A stretch of 64,000 nucleotides of DNA from Actinomadura flavalba DSM 45200. Lineage in GTDB: Bacteria; Actinomycetota; Actinomycetes; Streptosporangiales; Streptosporangiaceae. This document shows positions 40,413-52,807 of this stretch, piece by piece. Every line of letters starts with the position of its first letter. Within the stretch, counting starts at the first letter, position 1. A program made the translations under genes and the position numbers. The notes below the pieces were generated by a model. The model saw nothing but the letters and a program-made list of their open reading frames with translations. It was not told the origin of the DNA and did no database searches. The stretch lies in contig NZ_KB894093.1 in NCBI RefSeq assembly GCF_000374305.1, positions 310,001-374,000 on the forward strand, written 5' to 3'.

Positions 40413-42002
40413 TCAACCGGCCGTCGGGGCGTCCCAGACGGCGCAGTGGTGATCGGCGCGGAACCGCTCCCGCGTCAGCGGGCCGATCGCTCCCGGCTCC
40501 AGCCGCTGCAAACCGCCCGCCGCGTACGACGGCCAGTCCGGCAGCCCCGGCGCGCGGGGCGTGCCGTGCGCGGCGAAGGCGCCCCAGTAGCGGCCCATCG
40601 CCTCGGCCAGGCGGCGCCGGTCGCCCGACAGCGGCACGTCCGGGAGGGGGCCGAGCGGGCGCTGGAACAGGTACGACTGGTCGGTGCCGTGGAAGGAGCC
40701 GAGCGGCATCCCCCACCAGCCGTCGATGAGGTCCCCGAACGGCACCGTGCCGTTGAACTCGTAGCCGCCGACCGGCACGCCCTGAGCGGCGAACCGGCGG
40801 CGGTCCGCGTCGATCGGGCAGGCCATGCCGTCGGTGATCACGGCCGCGTACGCCTTGTCGCGGGTGCCGTGGCGGGCCGCGGTGTACGCGGCGCGCATCC
40901 CGGCGAGCCGGGCCGCGCCGCCGCGCGCCTCCACGACGAGGAGACGGTCCAGGTCCTCGGCGGTCACCCGCCGGAAGTGGCGCCAGTGGTACAGGCCCGC
41001 GACCATGAGACGGCCCTCGTGCCGGGTGTTGCCCGACAGGAACGGAACCCGCCGCACCAGGCCCCGGTCGACGAGCCGCGACGGCAGGTCGGGCAGCGTG
41101 ACGCCGTCCACGGTCGGCGTCCACGGGGGCGGCTGCTCGGTCGCGATGACGTTGACGTCCCACTCCGTCCGCTTCCGGATCTCCGCCACGGGACGGGCCT
41201 TCATGCAGGCGAGCTGCCCGGCGCCGTCCGGGCAGCCGAGCCCCCGTCCCAGTTCCCGCGCCGCCGCCCGCATCCGCGCGGCGTCCGGCGCCACCAGGGC
41301 GTCGCATCCCGCGCTCTGCGCGACGGCGCGGGAGAACAGGCCCGCCGACGCCGGGGAGACCATGTGCGCGCACACCGAGATCCCTCCGGCCGACTGGCCG
41401 ACGATCGCCACCCGCGCCGGGTCGCCGCCGTACGCGGCGATGTTGCGGGCGGTCCAGCGCAGCGCCGCCTGCTGGTCGAGCAGCGCGAGGTTGACCCGCC
41501 GGTCGGTGCCGCCGGGCGGCGCGAAGAAGCCCAGCGGGCCGAGCCGGTAGTTGAACGTGACCACGACGGTGTTCGTGGACCGGGCGAGCCGCGTCGGGTC
41601 GGGGATGTCGCCCCGGCCCTCGTAGAAGCCCCCGCCGTAGATCCAGAACAGGACGGGACGCGGCGCCGCCGACGCTCCGGCGGGCTTGGTCACGTTGACG
41701 GACAGGCAGTCCTCGCTGAATCCCGGACCCGAGCCCGAGCCCTTGACGAACGGCACGCAGGCCGGTCCGAACCGGCCCGCGTCCCGGACGCCGGTCCAGC
41801 CGCCGTCGTCGCGGGGCGGCTCCCACCGGCCCGCCGACGCGTACGGGAGGCCCCGGTACGCCCATGTTCCGTCGGCGGCGATCCCGCGCACCGCGCCCTG
41901 CGGCGACTCCACGACGGGGACGCCCCCGTCCGCCCGCGCCGTCACCGCCCCCGGGGTCAGCAGCAGCGCCGCCGCGACCAGTATCCGGACCACACGTCTC
42001 AT
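40413..42002 (-). CDS. Secreted type B carboxylesterase
   Basis: This 529-residue alpha/beta hydrolase has a signal peptide (residues 1-24, ending TARA). The nucleophile serine is in IVGQSAGGISV, the oxyanion hole in WIYGGGFYEG, the acid in LSGNTRHEGR and the histidine in SFHGTDQSYLF. The EDCLSVNV signature of the family is present. It hydrolyses an ester outside the cell; substrate unknown. It is transcribed away from a TetR gene across a shared symmetric promoter and is probably repressed by it. Confidence 0.92.
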   Translation of the reverse strand: MRRVVRILVAAALLLTPGAVTARADGGVPVVESPQGAVRGIAADGTWAYRGLPYASAGRWEPPRDDGGWTGVRDAGRFGPACVPFVKGSGSGPGFSEDCLSVNVTKPAGASAAPRPVLFWIYGGGFYEGRGDIPDPTRLARSTNTVVVTFNYRLGPLGFFAPPGGTDRRVNLALLDQQAALRWTARNIAAYGGDPARVAIVGQSAGGISVCAHMVSPASAGLFSRAVAQSAGCDALVAPDAARMRAAARELGRGLGCPDGAGQLACMKARPVAEIRKRTEWDVNVIATEQPPPWTPTVDGVTLPDLPSRLVDRGLVRRVPFLSGNTRHEGRLMVAGLYHWRHFRRVTAEDLDRLLVVEARGGAARLAGMRAAYTAARHGTRDKAYAAVITDGMACPIDADRRRFAAQGVPVGGYEFNGTVPFGDLIDGWWGMPLGSFHGTDQSYLFQRPLGPLPDVPLSGDRRRLAEAMGRYWGAFAAHGTPRAPGLPDWPSYAAGGLQRLEPGAIGPLTRERFRADHHCAVWDAPTAG

Positions 42003-42040
42003 GCCGCACCCGCTCTCGTTCGCCTCCGGGACGAGAGCAT

Positions 42041-42072
42041 TAAATAGACACAACCATTGAACTGTCTATATA
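42041..42072. promoter_or_regulatory. Overlapping divergent promoters with shared TetR dyad
   Basis: ATAGACA (42,044-42,050) and TGTCTAT (42,063-42,069) form a perfect 7-bp dyad with a 12-base spacer. Rightwards, TAGACA (42,045-42,050), a 16-base spacer and TATATA (42,067-42,072) form a promoter for tetR. Leftwards, TAGACA on the minus strand (42,063-42,068), 16 bases and TATTTA (42,041-42,046) form one for the esterase. Each -35 lies in one arm, so one repressor dimer could close both promoters. Confidence 0.65.
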
Positions 42073-42120
42073 GCGCGGTGACAACGTCCGGCCGTCCCAT
42101 CCCGTACGCTCGGACGCGGC

Positions 42121-42786
42121 ATGACCAGTCACGACGATCCCGGCCCGGCCCCGCGCAGGCCGCGCGGCCGTCCGCCCGGCGGCGGGCACACCCCCGTGCA
42201 GGCCCGCGACAAGCTGCTGGACGCCGCCGCCGAGAGCTTCCGCACCGCCGGGATCACCGCCACCACGATGACCGGCATCGCCCGGCGGGCCGGATTCACC
42301 CGCGCCGTGATCTACCGGCACTTCAGCGGCCGCGACGACGTGGTGGACGCCCTGACCCGGCGCACGCTGGACCGTCACCTGGCGACGATCGCCGTCCGGT
42401 TCGCGGAACTCGACGACCCCGCCGAGATCATCGTCGGGTCGCTGGTCTTCATCGCGACCGAGGTCGGCACCGACCCGCTGCTCGCCCTGCTGTCCGAGCA
42501 TCGCGGGCGGCACACCGTCGTGCACCTCATCGAGAGCTCGCCGGAGATCGGTGAGCTGGTCCTCAGCATGTACGCGGCGGGGCTCAAGCGCTTCGGCCGG
42601 CGCGGCCTGCGCCCCGGCCTGGACGCCCACGACGGCGCCCGCTTCATCGTCAGCACCGCCCTGGCCTTCCTGCTGGACGCCGTCCCCGGCGTGCGCGGCC
42701 CCGAGCAGGTGCGGCGCTACGTCGTCTCGTTCGTGCTGCCCGGCCTGATGGCCGACCCGCCGCCGGTGCTCCCGCTGGACCCGTGA
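42121..42786 (+). CDS. TetR-family transcriptional regulator
   Basis: This 221-residue regulator has an N-terminal helix-turn-helix (about 28-75: RDKLLDAAAESFRTAGITATTMTGIARRAGFTRAVIYRHFSGRDD) and an all-helical ligand domain. It is divergent from the secreted carboxylesterase, with the dyad at 42,044-42,069 between them, so it most likely represses itself and the esterase. The inducer is unknown. A strong bidirectional terminator follows it. Confidence 0.93.
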   Translation: MTSHDDPGPAPRRPRGRPPGGGHTPVQARDKLLDAAAESFRTAGITATTMTGIARRAGFTRAVIYRHFSGRDDVVDALTRRTLDRHLATIAVRFAELDDPAEIIVGSLVFIATEVGTDPLLALLSEHRGRHTVVHLIESSPEIGELVLSMYAAGLKRFGRRGLRPGLDAHDGARFIVSTALAFLLDAVPGVRGPEQVRRYVVSFVLPGLMADPPPVLPLDP

Positions 42787-42790
42787 CACG

Positions 42791-42823
42791 CCGCAGGCCC
42801 CGCCGGACGGGCGGGGCCTGCGG
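42791..42823. terminator. Bidirectional hairpin terminator
   Basis: CCGCAGGCCCCGCC (42,791-42,804) pairs perfectly with 42,810-42,823 around a five-base loop, between convergent genes ending at 42,786 and 42,836. Confidence 0.85.
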
Positions 42824-42835
42824 GGTCGTGCCGGG

Positions 42836-43192
42836 TCAGGCCAGGTCGGCGGCGGTCACCGCGACCTCGATCTCCTCGGTGGGACCGACGCCCATGGCCG
42901 AGGCCATGCGGCGCGGCCCGGCGGCCTCCGCCGCGCGGCCGGAACGCTCCAGCGTCCGGGCCAGTGCCTCGTAGGCCCAGCCGTTGCCGGGGTCGAGGTC
43001 GAGCAGGTCGCGGAAGGCCCGCTCGGCGCGGGAGAGCTGCGCGCTGTGGAAGTAGGCGCGGGCCAGCAGCTCGACGGCGGCGCGGTTGCCGGGGTCGGCG
43101 GCGACGATCGGCGCGAGCAGCCGGGCGGCGGTGGCGAAGTCCCGTGCGTCGAAGAACTCCGCCGCGCGGCCGAACTCCTCATAGGTCGTCAT
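42836..43192 (-). CDS. Tetratricopeptide-repeat protein
   Basis: This 118-residue protein consists of about three TPR helices pairs (TYEEFGRAAEFFDARDFATAARLLAP, GNRAAVELLARAYFHSAQLSRAERAFRD and NGWAYEALARTLERSGRAAEAA). TPRs bind other proteins. The ATG at 43,190-43,192 has AAGGAG upstream; a longer reading is not supported. It lies 60 bp downstream of a small coiled-coil gene, and the two may work together. Confidence 0.82.
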   Translation of the reverse strand: MTTYEEFGRAAEFFDARDFATAARLLAPIVAADPGNRAAVELLARAYFHSAQLSRAERAFRDLLDLDPGNGWAYEALARTLERSGRAAEAAGPRRMASAMGVGPTEEIEVAVTAADLA

Positions 43193-43251
43193 GGAACTCC
43201 TTCCGGGGCCGTCGTGGTCGGGCACCCCGCCCAACCGCGCCCGGCCCCCGT

Positions 43252-43455
43252 TCATTCCCCCAGTTCGGCGCGGAGCCGGTCGCGCTCCTGCTCCAGCACC
43301 TCCATCTGCCCGTCGCGCTCGGCGCGGGCCTGGAGATCCTGGCCGGAATCCCCGAAGTCGGCGGGCTCGTCGTCGTTGTCACCGAGTTCGCCGCGCAGCG
43401 AGCGCAGCGTCTTCTCGATCTCGGTGAGCCGGGCGCGCTTCTCGTCCTCGCTCAA
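43252..43455 (-). CDS. Small coiled-coil protein, unknown function
   Basis: This 67-residue, highly charged protein has two heptad-like helices (KRARLTEIEKTLRSLRGELG and RDGQMEVLEQERDRLRAELGE) separated by an acidic loop (DNDDEPADFGDSGQD). It lacks a signal peptide. The layout recalls small DksA/TraR-like hairpins without the zinc cysteines. It lies between an oxidoreductase (16 bp upstream) and the TPR gene, all on the minus strand. Confidence 0.65.
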   Translation of the reverse strand: MSEDEKRARLTEIEKTLRSLRGELGDNDDEPADFGDSGQDLQARAERDGQMEVLEQERDRLRAELGE

Positions 43456-43471
43456 CGGTGTTCCCCTCGGG

Positions 43472-44416
43472 TCAGATACGGATGACGGTCTTGCCGCGCG
43501 AGCCGCCGAGCCGGGCGGCGGCGATCGCGACCGGAGCCTCCCCCAAAGCGACCTCGCGATGCACGGCGACGCGTATCCGTGCCGCGTCGATCATCTCCGC
43601 GATGCGCTCCAGCAGCTCCGAGGTGATCTCGGCGTGGACGTTCTCGCCGCGCAGCTCGCGTTCGGCGGTCAGGTCGTCCGGGACGGACCCGATGGTGCTG
43701 AGGTAGACGCCGCCGGTCTTGAGCAGGCCCGCCAGCTCCGTGACCTCGTCGCGGGAGCCGACCACGTCGAGGATCGCGTCGATGCCGTCCGGATGATCGG
43801 CGAGCAGCCGGGCGCTCAGGTCGCCCGCCGTGTGGTCGATCGTCTCGGCGGCGCCGAGCCGCTTCATCTCGTCGATCATGTCGTCGCGGGCGGTGGCGAT
43901 CACGTGCGCGCCCATGTCGGCCGCGTACTGGACGGCGGCCTGGCCGACGCCGCCGGTCGCGCCGACGACCAGGACGACCTGCCCGGCGTCCACGCGGGCG
44001 GTGTCGACGAGGGCGAACGCCGTCCCCGTCGCGGTCGGCACCGCCGCCGCCTGCGTGTAGATCATGCCCGCGGGCATGGCCGCCAGCGGCGCGTCCTCGC
44101 GGACGACGGCGTATTCGGCGTAGCTGCCGACGCCGCGCTCCGCGTCACCGAACCGGCCGAAGATCTGCTCACCGACGGCGAAGCGCGTCACGCCCGGGCC
44201 GATACCGGCGACGACACCGGCGCCGTCGGTGCCGAGGACGAGCGGGAACGACGCGGGCATCGCGTCCTTGAAGGCCCCGTCCGCGATCTTCCAGTCGACG
44301 GGGTTGACGCCCGCCGCGACGAGCTTGACCAGGATCTCCCCCGGCCCCGGCTCGGGACGCGGCAGCGTGACGGCGAGCGGCGGGGCGCCGTAGCCCTCGA
44401 CGGCGATGGCTCGCAT
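43472..44416 (-). CDS. NADP-dependent quinone oxidoreductase-like (MDR superfamily)
   Basis: This 314-residue zinc-independent medium-chain dehydrogenase has a GroES-like N-terminal half (VKLVAAGVNPVDWKIADG) and a Rossmann half with VVGATGGVGQAAVQYA. The zinc ligands of alcohol dehydrogenases are absent. It resembles quinone/enone reductases that use NADPH. I start at the ATG 44,414-44,416, which has GGGGGA upstream; a 23-codon longer reading is not supported. Likely first gene of a small operon with the coiled-coil and TPR genes. Confidence 0.88.
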   Translation of the reverse strand: MRAIAVEGYGAPPLAVTLPRPEPGPGEILVKLVAAGVNPVDWKIADGAFKDAMPASFPLVLGTDGAGVVAGIGPGVTRFAVGEQIFGRFGDAERGVGSYAEYAVVREDAPLAAMPAGMIYTQAAAVPTATGTAFALVDTARVDAGQVVLVVGATGGVGQAAVQYAADMGAHVIATARDDMIDEMKRLGAAETIDHTAGDLSARLLADHPDGIDAILDVVGSRDEVTELAGLLKTGGVYLSTIGSVPDDLTAERELRGENVHAEITSELLERIAEMIDAARIRVAVHREVALGEAPVAIAAARLGGSRGKTVIRI

Positions 44417-44500
44417 GGTGGTCCCCCGATCCACAGGCGATGATCTACCTGGCCGGGGCATACCCTGCGGCTCCGCGCGCCACACCGGGGAGGGCGCCGG

Positions 44501-46720
44501 TCAGCCGGGACGTTCCTGCGGCGACCGGCGCGGCTTCGGGTCGCGTTCGCGCGGCTTGTCGCCCTCCTCCTTTTTCTTCTTCCGGTCGTCGCCGGGCTTC
44601 TTCTTCGGCTTCGGCCGCTCCTCGCCCGTGCCCTTGGCGTACAGGTTGCCCGCGGGCCGGTGGAACGGCGTCGCCGCGCGGCCCGACAGCGCCCGCGTCA
44701 TCGTGTCGCGCCAGATCGGCGCCGGGATCGTCGCGCCGTAGACGGCGCCGTAGCAGCGGCCGTCCATGCACAGCGACGTCATCGGATGCCGGTAGCCGCC
44801 GCGCGGGTCGCCCACCCACACCGCCGACGCCAGGTCGGGCGTGTATCCGGCGAACCAGGCGGCGGAGAAGTTGTCGACGGTGCCGGTCTTGCCGGCGGCG
44901 GGACGCCCGAGGCCCATCCCGGCGGCGGTGCCCTTGGTCAGGACGCCGGACAGGACGTGGTTCACGCCGTCGGCGGTGGACTTGAGCATCGCCCGGCGGC
45001 AGCGCGGCTTGGGCACCGGCAGCGCCTTGCCGTTGCGCCGCGTCACCTTCGCGATCGCGACCGGCTCGCAGTACACGCCGCGCGCGCCGAACGCGGCGTA
45101 GGCGGCGGCGAGCCGCAGCGGCGACACCGGGTTGAAGCCGAGCGTGAACGACGGGTACTGCTGGAGCTTGCGGCCGTTGCCCTGCCGCATCCCGAGCCGT
45201 TCGGCCATCTGGACCGTCTCGCAGAGCCCGACGTCCTTCTGGAGGGCGAGGAAGTAGGTGTTGACCGAATGGTGGGTGCCGGTGACGAGACTGAAGGACT
45301 TGCCGCCCTCACCGTCGGCCGAGTTGCGCAGCACCGTGCCCGGGTCACCGACGCGGCGCCCGGAGCAGTCGCGGAAGCCGACGGCCTCGTAGCCGCGCGG
45401 CGCCATCAGCTTGTCGCCGAAGACGCGGCCCTTCTCCAGCGCGGCGGCCAGCGTGAACGCCTTGAACGTCGATCCGGCCTGCATGCCGATGCTGGACCCG
45501 TGGCTGGCGTCGGCGGCGAAGTTGATCCACGTCTTGCCGCGTTCGCGGTCGGGCCCGAGCGCGCGGTCGACGGCCATGCCGCGGATCGCGCCGGTGCCGG
45601 GCTCGACGAGCGCCTGCGCGGCGGCCTTGCGGGCCGAGTTGCGGGGCGGGACGTGCCGGTTCACGGCGCGCTGCGCGGCCTTCTGCGTCTTGGGGTCGAG
45701 CGTGGTCCGGATCGTCAGCCCGCCCTGCTTGAGCAGTTTCTCCCGCTCCTTGGGGGACTTGCCGAACGCGGGATCGGTGAGGATCTCGCGCTGGACGTAG
45801 TCGCAGAAGAACGGCGCCCGGCTCGTCACGCAGCCGTTGGGCGTCTTGGTGACGCGCAGCCGCAGCGGCTGGGCGCGGGTGTCGGCGGCCTGCCGGGGGG
45901 TGATCCAGCCGAGCGTCTCCATCCGCGTCAGGACGATGTCGCGGCGCTCGCGGGCCGCGCCGGGATGCCGGACCGGGTCGTAGGCGTAGGGGTAGCGGAT
46001 GACGCCCGCCAGCAGCGCGGACTCGCCCAGGTTCAGCTTCGCGGCGGGCTTGCCGAAGAAGTGCCGGGCGGCGGCCTCGATGCCGTAGGCGCCGTCGCCG
46101 AAGTAGGCGATGTTGAGGTAGCGCTCCAGGATCTGGTCCTTGCTGAACCGCTTCTCGATCGCGACCGCGTACTTCAGTTCGCGGATCTTGCGGGCCGGGG
46201 TGACCTCCTGTGCCTCACGCCGTTCCCGCGCGTTCTCCGCCTGCGAGATGAGCAGGTTCTTCACGTACTGCTGGGTGATGCCCGACCCGCCCTGCTGCAC
46301 CTCGCCCGAGCCCATGTTGCTGACCAGGGCGCGCAGCGTGCCCTTGGAGTCCAGGGCGCCGTGGTCGTAGAAGCGGTCGTCCTCGATGGCGAGGACGGCG
46401 TGCCGGGCGATCGGCGCGACCTTCGCGAGCGCGACGTCCACCCGGTTCTCGAAGTAGAACGTGGCCAGGTGCGACCCGTCGGCGGCGAGCACCGTGGACC
46501 GCTGCGGGACGCCGTCGGTGCTCAGCTCGTCGGGGTCGTCCTCGAACCACCGGGCCGCGTCCCGCGCGCCGACGCCCGCCGTGCACGCGGTCGGCGCGAG
46601 CAGCATCGCGACGAGCACCCCGGCGAGCAGCCCGAGCCCGCCCAGGTCGCGCAGCGCGGTGAGCTTTCGCTCGACCCCGCGACGGGGGCGGAGCCGGTGC
46701 AGCGCCGCTCCAGAGGGCAT
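44501..46720 (-). CDS. Class A penicillin-binding protein (transglycosylase/transpeptidase)
   Basis: This protein of about 739 residues makes and cross-links peptidoglycan. After one N-terminal membrane helix (about 25-45) comes a GT51 domain with catalytic Glu in AIEDDRFYDHGALDSKG and the GGSGITQQYVKNLL motif, then a transpeptidase domain with STFK (AGSTFKAF), SVN (HHSVNTYF) and KTGT (GKTGTVDNF) and a C-terminal Lys/Pro/Arg tail. I start at the ATG 46,718-46,720, six bases after GCGAGG; ATGs 2 and 10 codons earlier are alternatives. The start lies within a perfect inverted repeat. Confidence 0.94.
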   Translation of the reverse strand: MPSGAALHRLRPRRGVERKLTALRDLGGLGLLAGVLVAMLLAPTACTAGVGARDAARWFEDDPDELSTDGVPQRSTVLAADGSHLATFYFENRVDVALAKVAPIARHAVLAIEDDRFYDHGALDSKGTLRALVSNMGSGEVQQGGSGITQQYVKNLLISQAENARERREAQEVTPARKIRELKYAVAIEKRFSKDQILERYLNIAYFGDGAYGIEAAARHFFGKPAAKLNLGESALLAGVIRYPYAYDPVRHPGAARERRDIVLTRMETLGWITPRQAADTRAQPLRLRVTKTPNGCVTSRAPFFCDYVQREILTDPAFGKSPKEREKLLKQGGLTIRTTLDPKTQKAAQRAVNRHVPPRNSARKAAAQALVEPGTGAIRGMAVDRALGPDRERGKTWINFAADASHGSSIGMQAGSTFKAFTLAAALEKGRVFGDKLMAPRGYEAVGFRDCSGRRVGDPGTVLRNSADGEGGKSFSLVTGTHHSVNTYFLALQKDVGLCETVQMAERLGMRQGNGRKLQQYPSFTLGFNPVSPLRLAAAYAAFGARGVYCEPVAIAKVTRRNGKALPVPKPRCRRAMLKSTADGVNHVLSGVLTKGTAAGMGLGRPAAGKTGTVDNFSAAWFAGYTPDLASAVWVGDPRGGYRHPMTSLCMDGRCYGAVYGATIPAPIWRDTMTRALSGRAATPFHRPAGNLYAKGTGEERPKPKKKPGDDRKKKKEEGDKPRERDPKPRRSPQERPG

Positions 46721-46752
46721 GATCATCCTCGCTTCGCTCCGGATGATCATGC
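46717..46752. repeat. Perfect inverted repeat spanning the PBP start codon
   Basis: GCATGATCATCC (46,717-46,728) and GGATGATCATGC (46,741-46,752) are exact complements with a 12-base spacer. In the PBP mRNA the second arm contains the start codon and part of the ribosome site, so the hairpin could hide them. Confidence 0.65.
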
Positions 46753-46856
46753 CGCGGATGCGGCGCGACCCCGCCTGCGGGCGGTGCGGGGCTATCCGAG
46801 GACGTTCGCGCCTGTCCGAGGGTGTCCATGCCGATCCGGGGGTCCTGTGGTCGTGG

Positions 46857-47822
46857 TCAGCGTAGCCGCTTCTCGTGGTCGCGGACGGTCTGCGCGAACG
46901 CGCGGGACGTCGCGCGCAGCTCGGCCTCGGGGTCGTGACCGGCGGCCTGGGCCTCGCGGACGAGCGCGAACAGGCGGGCGCCGTACTCGGGGCCGGGGAC
47001 GTCGTAGGCCGCGTCGGGGACGTCGGCGCGGCGGGCGCGGCGCTGGAGCTGGGCCGCCAGGGACAGCGCGGGCTGCGCCATCGGGACGCCGTCCAGCACG
47101 GACGCGTCGTCGCCGTCGCGCTCGGCGCGCTCGGCCTTCTTGATCTCCTCCCAGTTCGCGTTGACCTCCTCGGCGCCCGACACCGCGACGTCCGCGAACA
47201 CGTGCGGGTGGCGGCGGATCAGCTTGTCGACGATGCCGCCCGCCACGTCGTCGATGTCGAACGCCGTCGCGTCGTCGCGCTCGGCGGCGACGACGGCGTG
47301 GAACGCGACCTGCATGAGGACGTCGCCCAGTTCCTCGCGCAGCGCGTCCAGGTCGCCGTCGGCCACCGTGTCCGCGACCTCGTAGGACTCCTCCAGCAGG
47401 TACGGGACGAGGGTCTCGTGCGTCTGCTCGCGGTCCCACGGGCACTCGCGGCGCAGCGTGTCCATGACGGTGACCAGGTCGAGCAGCCGGGCGCCGGGCA
47501 CGTCCCAGGAACCGTGGATCACCTCGATGTCGAGCGGGTCGTCCAGGATGAGCGTGCCGAGGTCGCGCAGCAGGCGTTCGTCGCCGTCCTGCGCAGCCAG
47601 GAACAGCACCGGCTCGCGCCGCGCGGCGGCGATCAGCGCGGCCGGATCGGGGTCGGTGACCTGCTCGGCGCGCACCCCCGCCTCGTCCAGGTAGGGCAGC
47701 AGCGGGTGGTCGTGCCGGGCCAGGACGCGCGCGGCCGACCGCAGCGCGTCCCAGCCGCGCCACGACAGCAGACCGGGCGCGACGCGCGGGCTGGAGCCGA
47801 GCAGCGTCAGCGGCGCGGTCAT
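46857..47822 (-). CDS. mazG: MazG-family nucleotide pyrophosphohydrolase
   Basis: This 321-residue protein has a non-conserved N-terminal half (about 1-100) and then a MazG domain with CPWDREQTHETLVPYLLEESYEVADTV and EELGDVLMQVAFHA, the Glu/Asp metal-binding set. A second, weaker MazG-like half follows. MazG removes aberrant nucleoside triphosphates. The ATG overlaps the upstream lipoprotein stop by ATGA. It is the third gene of the mfd-lipoprotein-mazG set seen in other actinomycetes. Confidence 0.92.
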   Translation of the reverse strand: MTAPLTLLGSSPRVAPGLLSWRGWDALRSAARVLARHDHPLLPYLDEAGVRAEQVTDPDPAALIAAARREPVLFLAAQDGDERLLRDLGTLILDDPLDIEVIHGSWDVPGARLLDLVTVMDTLRRECPWDREQTHETLVPYLLEESYEVADTVADGDLDALREELGDVLMQVAFHAVVAAERDDATAFDIDDVAGGIVDKLIRRHPHVFADVAVSGAEEVNANWEEIKKAERAERDGDDASVLDGVPMAQPALSLAAQLQRRARRADVPDAAYDVPGPEYGARLFALVREAQAAGHDPEAELRATSRAFAQTVRDHEKRLR

Positions 47823-48472
47823 CGGATGCCGGTCTCGGTGGCCGACAACCGGGTGCGCGGCTGGGTGATCGTGAGCTGCGACGGGTCGAACGCGCCGCCG
47901 AAGCGCGGGTTGATCGTGACGCGCATCGAGCGGGCGGTGTCCTGCATGCGCCGCTGCACGTCCTGCGCGGCGGCCATCGCCTGCGGGCTCTGCGGGTCGG
48001 CGTCGCCCGCGCCGCGCCGGATCAGCGCGTCCTGCTCGGCGCTGTAGCGGGCCAGGTCGCGGACGTACCGGACGGGCAGCCCGTTGCCGAGCGCCACGGC
48101 CTGCGCGCGGGACGGCTCGACCCCGGCGAGCTGCCGGTCGATCGCGCCCGGCGTGATCTCGACGCCCGCGCGGCGCGCCGTCTCCTGCCCGACCTTGAGC
48201 GTGACGAGCGTGTTGAGCGCCAGCCGCATCCGCTGCTCGCTGATCGTGTCGGGGCCGATGCGGCCGCCGCGCGTCATGATCTCGTTGGCGAGGGGGTTGC
48301 CGGGGAACTGCCGCTGCCACTCCTGGACGGCCCGGTCGAGCGTGGACACGGTGATGCGCTCGTCGTCCACGATGGCGGCGCTGCCCGCCTTCACCGGCGA
48401 CCCGCCGCATCCGGCGAGCGTCGCGGCGGCGAGGGCGGCCACGGCGGCGGCCCTGAGCTTGGTCCTCGGCAC
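47819..48472 (-). CDS. SurA N-terminal-like lipoprotein
   Basis: This 217-residue protein has a lipoprotein signal with lipobox LAGC (residues 19-22) and a SurA_N-like helical chaperone domain (about 30-180: VDDERITVSTLDRAVQEWQRQFP). The peptidyl-prolyl isomerase domain of full SurA is absent. It is anchored on the outside of the membrane and may help fold exported proteins. It lies 40 bp after mfd and is coupled to mazG. Confidence 0.85.
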   Translation of the reverse strand: MPRTKLRAAAVAALAAATLAGCGGSPVKAGSAAIVDDERITVSTLDRAVQEWQRQFPGNPLANEIMTRGGRIGPDTISEQRMRLALNTLVTLKVGQETARRAGVEITPGAIDRQLAGVEPSRAQAVALGNGLPVRYVRDLARYSAEQDALIRRGAGDADPQSPQAMAAAQDVQRRMQDTARSMRVTINPRFGGAFDPSQLTITQPRTRLSATETGIR

Positions 48473-48512
48473 GGGAGCTCCGATTCCGTCGGGAAAGTTG
48501 ATCGTGGGCAGC

Positions 48513-52022
<3,510 letters not shown>

Positions 52023-52222
52023 CATCGCCCTTTCGGGGCACGCGGCCCCCGCGCCCGCATCGGCCCCGCACGAGGGGCAACCCGAAAAAACCGGAAACCC
52101 CTTCGAGGGGCCCGGTGCCACCGTCCAGCCTACGCGCCCCACCCGCCCCCGCGTGCACGCGGGGTTGAGACAGGAATGTAGCATCTTGGACAGAACTGTC
52201 GCAGACGTGGAAGGAGGCGGAC

Positions 52223-52807
52223 GTGGACCGCGCCGAGCGCATCCTCATCGACGCCACCCGGGCGCTGAACGCGGAGCCCGCGGCCTCCACCGGCCGCATC
52301 GCGGAACTGATCGGCATCAGCCGCGCCACCCTGCACCGGTACTTCGCCACCCGCGAGGCCCTGCTGCACGCCCTCGGAGACCGGGCCGTCACCCGCTGGG
52401 AACGCTCCCTGGACGCCGCCGGCGTCGAGACCGCCGCCGCCACCGGCGACCCCGCCCGGCTCGCCGCGACGCTGCGCGCCCTGCTGCACGCCTACACCGC
52501 CGACGCCGAGGAGCACGGCTTCGCGCTCACCGACCACTTCGTGCTCGCGCTGCCCGACCTCGTCGCGCGCGCGACCGTCCTGGAGGACCGCGAGGTCGCG
52601 TTCTACACGGCGTGCCAGCGGGCGGGCGTCCTGCGCGCCGACCTGCCGGTGCGCTGGATCGCCGGCGCCGTCTACGGGCTGCTCGTCACCGCCCGCGACG
52701 GCGCCCGCAACGGCGACGTCGCGCCGCGCGACCTGCCGGGACTCGTCGTCGACACCTTCCTGACCGGCGCGGGGGCGCGTCCGGCCGCACGAGAGGACAC
52801 GCCATGA
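52223..52807 (+). CDS. TetR-family regulator coupled to an MFS exporter
   Basis: This 194-residue protein has a helix-turn-helix (about 20-48: TGRIAELIGISRATLHRYFATREALLHAL) and a helical ligand domain. The GTG start has AAGGAGG nine bases upstream. Its stop overlaps the start of the MFS gene by ATGA, so regulator and pump are made together. It probably represses the pair until a toxic ligand binds. Confidence 0.9.
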   Translation: MDRAERILIDATRALNAEPAASTGRIAELIGISRATLHRYFATREALLHALGDRAVTRWERSLDAAGVETAAATGDPARLAATLRALLHAYTADAEEHGFALTDHFVLALPDLVARATVLEDREVAFYTACQRAGVLRADLPVRWIAGAVYGLLVTARDGARNGDVAPRDLPGLVVDTFLTGAGARPAAREDTP

